DNA of 64,000 bases, taken from assembly GCA_037833965.1 (NCBI GenBank), contig AP031352.1, positions 16,472,501 through 16,536,500 on the forward strand, given 5' to 3'. The stretch is from Marchantia polymorpha subsp. ruderalis (taxonomy: Eukaryota > Streptophyta > Marchantiopsida > Marchantiales > Marchantiaceae). The position numbers were made by a program, and so were the translations under genes. Positions 61,219-64,000 of the stretch are shown here, in pieces (the first letter of the stretch is position 1; each line of letters begins with the position of its first letter). The notes under the pieces were generated by a model. It made no database searches and was not told where the DNA came from. It saw only the letters and a program-made list of their open reading frames with translations.

Positions 61219-61975
61219 TCACACTTCCCCATCAAATCTGCTTTGAGTCAGTGCCTTATACATCTCGATCGGCACCATGACAAGGAACTGCGATTCGCAA
61301 ATCTTGAGTAGAAGGAAAGCAAAGTTTCGGTTTGAGTGATTCAATGCACCCTCGCATCTGGGGCACCCCTCTTGCACGCTCGCACTTGCTAGCATGTGCT
61401 TTGTTGGCAAGACAAGAAAAAACACCAATTAAACTACAATTAAACGGAAGTCCAAGCAAGGACCCTGTGCATGATTTAAAGCACAAAGAAAATTTTAAAA
61501 ACATGCCAGAACATTTCTCGATTCTAAATTTTAAAACATCGTAAAGAGGAGGAACGCCGTGATTTATGGATGCTGGCAATTAACATGTGAGCCTTTAAGC
61601 CCTTAAGACAGCTGTGGCTTAACGCTGACTTATCAAGCATGGGGAGTGGGCGGGTCTTGCGAGAGGGATATTGCTCAATCTTTGTACTCTTTAGGATGTC
61701 GAAGCGTTACTACACCTTTGTGTGAGGATGACAAAGCAGATGCACATTGCACACGCAAACTCACGTTCGATCCGATCGAACCTACTCGATATGAGACCCA
61801 GTCGATAGACCCGCACCTTCGGTACAACAGCTGTAGATGTTCCATCCGGATTCAATCCTTCGACATGAGTGTGGTGTAGTGCCCGTTCGGGTTTAGGGTT
61901 TGTATATTCGTTGCAGTATTGAACGAAGTGCTGTACAGACGCCTTCAGGACGGGGGGGGGGGGACCTTGAAACAT
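61219..61975 (-). other. Higher-GC patch with unassigned minus-strand frames
   Basis: A 750-base patch stands out from the AT-rich spacer. Minus-strand frames at 61579-61256 (with SKCERARGVPQMRGC) and 61975-61691 (MFQGPPPPVLKASVQHF, which reads through a G12 tract) look partly protein-like. Adjacent phases repeat related wording (QEGCPRCEGALNHS), suggesting a frameshifted ancestral frame. No family is recognised; possibly a gene remnant. Confidence 0.25.
61952..61963. repeat. G12 homopolymer
   Basis: Twelve consecutive G. Its length is prone to sequencing and replication error. Confidence 0.95.
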
Positions 61976-63282
61976 GTGTCAACACCTGCAAGCATAGGGT
62001 GCAGAACAGCTAACATTCTATTTCCATCTAATTTGGTCCCTCGACAGAAGACCATTGTCGTTGACTTCCTTTAGATGAGATTCTTTTCTCTTCATTGACC
62101 ACTATCATAAGAACCGCACTTTCCTTAAGTGCATCTTAATATATGCCTTTAAAAACCTTCTACAGAAGATTCTCCAAACTAAAACATAATTTGTATAATT
62201 CAATGAAATACTATCATTAAATGAAATAAAAAAAGATTCTTGATTTTTTTAATACTTATGACATATATGTGTGCCTAGATGCAAAAAATTATAATACTTT
62301 GGACATGCAGTCTGTTTTGTTCGCTTTGGAATAAAGTTATATACTTTCTAGAATCAAACTTCTGTAATTATTTTCTCAAAACTTCCATATATAAGTTTAA
62401 CAAAACGAAATCATTTGGATGCACTGTAAATAACTCAATAGATTTTTACAATGACGCCCGTTATGCTTATATGAGTAAATGTTTGTAAAAAAGTTCCACT
62501 AATTTTTTTAAGCTCATAAAAAATTATTCTAATAAAAAATTTATCTCGATTTTCTCTAAATCGAGGCAATCGTTTTCCCTGACTTCATTTTTATATTTCC
62601 ATACGAATTATTTTTTCTTCAAAAAAACCAGCTCTTTAGTTTGACACAATTTTTGAATCACGGTGCTTTTGAATAATATTTCCATTAGTTTAGAAGAAAA
62701 TTTATTAAATATATCAGAGCTTAGAAAAATAATTTTCATAGAGTAATGATAAGTTTCTAAAGCTCTCTAATTTTCAATGATGAAATAAACACACAAGTTT
62801 TTGGCACTATCATGAAAACTAGAAATGTAGAGATTTGACATTTAAAAGTCATATGAGAGTTACATTACTTGCAGATGTGTTGGGTTCTGCAGCTGAGCAA
62901 GGTTCAATGCTCAGCCTTCATGAGCTAAATGTTGTTCATTTATTGTTATCTTTCCATGTTTCAAGAACTAATGTCCTTAAGAGACTCTGATTTTTATTGT
63001 CAAATCAGTTCTTGCATAACGAAGAGTTAGGCTAGTACATGCTTGAAGAAAATTATTTAAGAAAGAGTGGGGGTTATACTTGAGACTAATTCTATTTTCG
63101 TATACATAATTTGCACTCCATATTTAAATCACGTGTATTTCACTGAATAATTCATTGCATGAAAGATGTATACATGCTGTCCGCAATCTGACACCTTAGA
63201 AGCCAGAGTAACTATGTTTATGGTTTCCTGCCGAGCTCCTGTAGCACGATTTGTTATTGGAATTATTGAATGGTATGTCCTT
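61976..63282. other. AT-rich spacer, no supported gene
   Basis: Short frames only; no repeat or RNA gene recognised. Confidence 0.45.
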
Positions 63283-63588
63283 TCAGGGCGGTGCAGTTTG
63301 AGACTGACATGTCATGTAAAAGAATCTGTCATGTGAATCTGTAGAGCCTCCAGAAACGAATGTAGCATTTCGCAGTAATCGTTTTGTAATTATATGTTCT
63401 TCTCGGAATTTGTACCACTTTATATTAGTTTTAAGCCCGCGCAGGGCACGTCGCCCGCCTAAATTATGAGGGTACACAATATTTGGAGGGCGACAAGTCG
63501 CCATGCAGATATATCTTAATGGTGGACATTGTACGATACTCCATCCTCCACACTTGCCACTTATATTGGTAGGACACCGGAGTTCCAT
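63283..63588 (-). CDS. Unrecognised cysteine-containing 101-codon open frame
   Basis: A true ATG in a good context (aacATGG) and an uninterrupted frame. The first half is cysteine- and proline-containing (MELRCPTNISGKCGGWS, VQCPPLRYICMATCRPP), the second basic. There is no signal peptide. A TATATA element lies only about 20 bases upstream, too close to serve this ATG. It could be a small orphan gene or chance. Confidence 0.25.
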   Translation of the reverse strand: MELRCPTNISGKCGGWSIVQCPPLRYICMATCRPPNIVYPHNLGGRRALRGLKTNIKWYKFREEHIITKRLLRNATFVSGGSTDSHDRFFYMTCQSQTAPP

Positions 63589-64000
63589 GTTTCCGACAGA
63601 GTCAATATATAATGGAGGGAGTCGAAACTTTTCTATGTTATTACTATGCAGACTTTTGAATACAAAATGATACTTTAAACCTTATAGTTCAATTACTATG
63701 CTGACAACTGCTTAGCGCATGAAACTGTCAACCAATCTCATTCCATTCACCTTAATTGAAGAATTTGGAAAACCTTACATGACATTCACAATAATTTATC
63801 ATACACAATGTATCGATTTTTGAAATCCATATTAACAAAATCTATGAAGTATGTGTGTCAATATACATAACATTCTATATTTAATCATATTCAATGTATT
63901 TGAACGTGTTAAAGTTCTACACTGTTTTCTAATATTTATCGAGCCTGATTTATGGACCTTACTTGAAAAAGAACTATTTTTTACTTTAAAAAAATTACAT
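63589..64000. other. AT-rich spacer to the window end
   Basis: Nothing recognised. Confidence 0.45.

Overview
This is nuclear DNA of a land plant, most likely a moss or another bryophyte. The evidence is multi-exon genes with plant splice signals, a plant receptor-like cytoplasmic kinase, two eukaryotic tRNA genes with internal promoters, and decayed Ty1/copia and LINE elements in AT-rich spacers. The species assignment is inference: base composition, short introns and single-exon orphan-like frames fit a moss such as Physcomitrium, but nothing here is diagnostic. No bacterial, CRISPR or viral system was seen.

Layout. 0-2 kb: a spliced minus-strand gene of unknown function whose introns that could be delimited are all phase 0, facing two short plus-strand frames at the window edge. 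2-8 kb: AT-rich spacer with a 3-copy 82-bp tandem repeat, a 24-bp perfect palindrome and a LINE 3' end. 8.2-9.9 kb: a 578-residue single-exon gene with two N-terminal membrane segments. 11.3-13.9 kb: two 3' ends of one copia family in inverted, head-to-head orientation. 14.7 kb: two adjacent perfect hairpins. 18.1-24.0 kb: the best-supported gene, a 404-residue PBL28-like RLCK on the minus strand in seven coding exons, probably with a further 5' leader exon. Its 2.5-kb first coding-region intron holds an opposite-strand 266-codon open frame.

25-31 kb: AT-rich spacer with a copia pol relic and a LINE tail. 31-34 kb: a small spliced plus-strand gene converging on a minus-strand frame with a CPxCxxC zinc-ribbon like that of ER-body membrane-like proteins. 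35.7 kb: tRNA-Val(UAC) whose 3' end and flank are repeated. 37.9-40 kb: a LINE reverse-transcriptase relic with an internal 92-bp triplication. 43-54 kb: higher-GC DNA with several unrecognised coding stretches and a strongly GC-rich island at about 51.8-53.3 kb. 54.9 kb: tRNA-Gly(CCC), minus strand. 55-64 kb: very AT-rich spacer with another copia relic.

The genes do not form an evident pathway; this is a normal eukaryotic patchwork of genes and decayed transposons. The points most worth a second look are the RLCK's APE-motif Glu to Lys change with the frame nested in its intron, the inverted copia pair, the tRNA-linked tandem duplication, the paired perfect hairpins, and the two newly assembled spliced genes of unknown function (0.6-1.6 kb and 31.3-32.3 kb).
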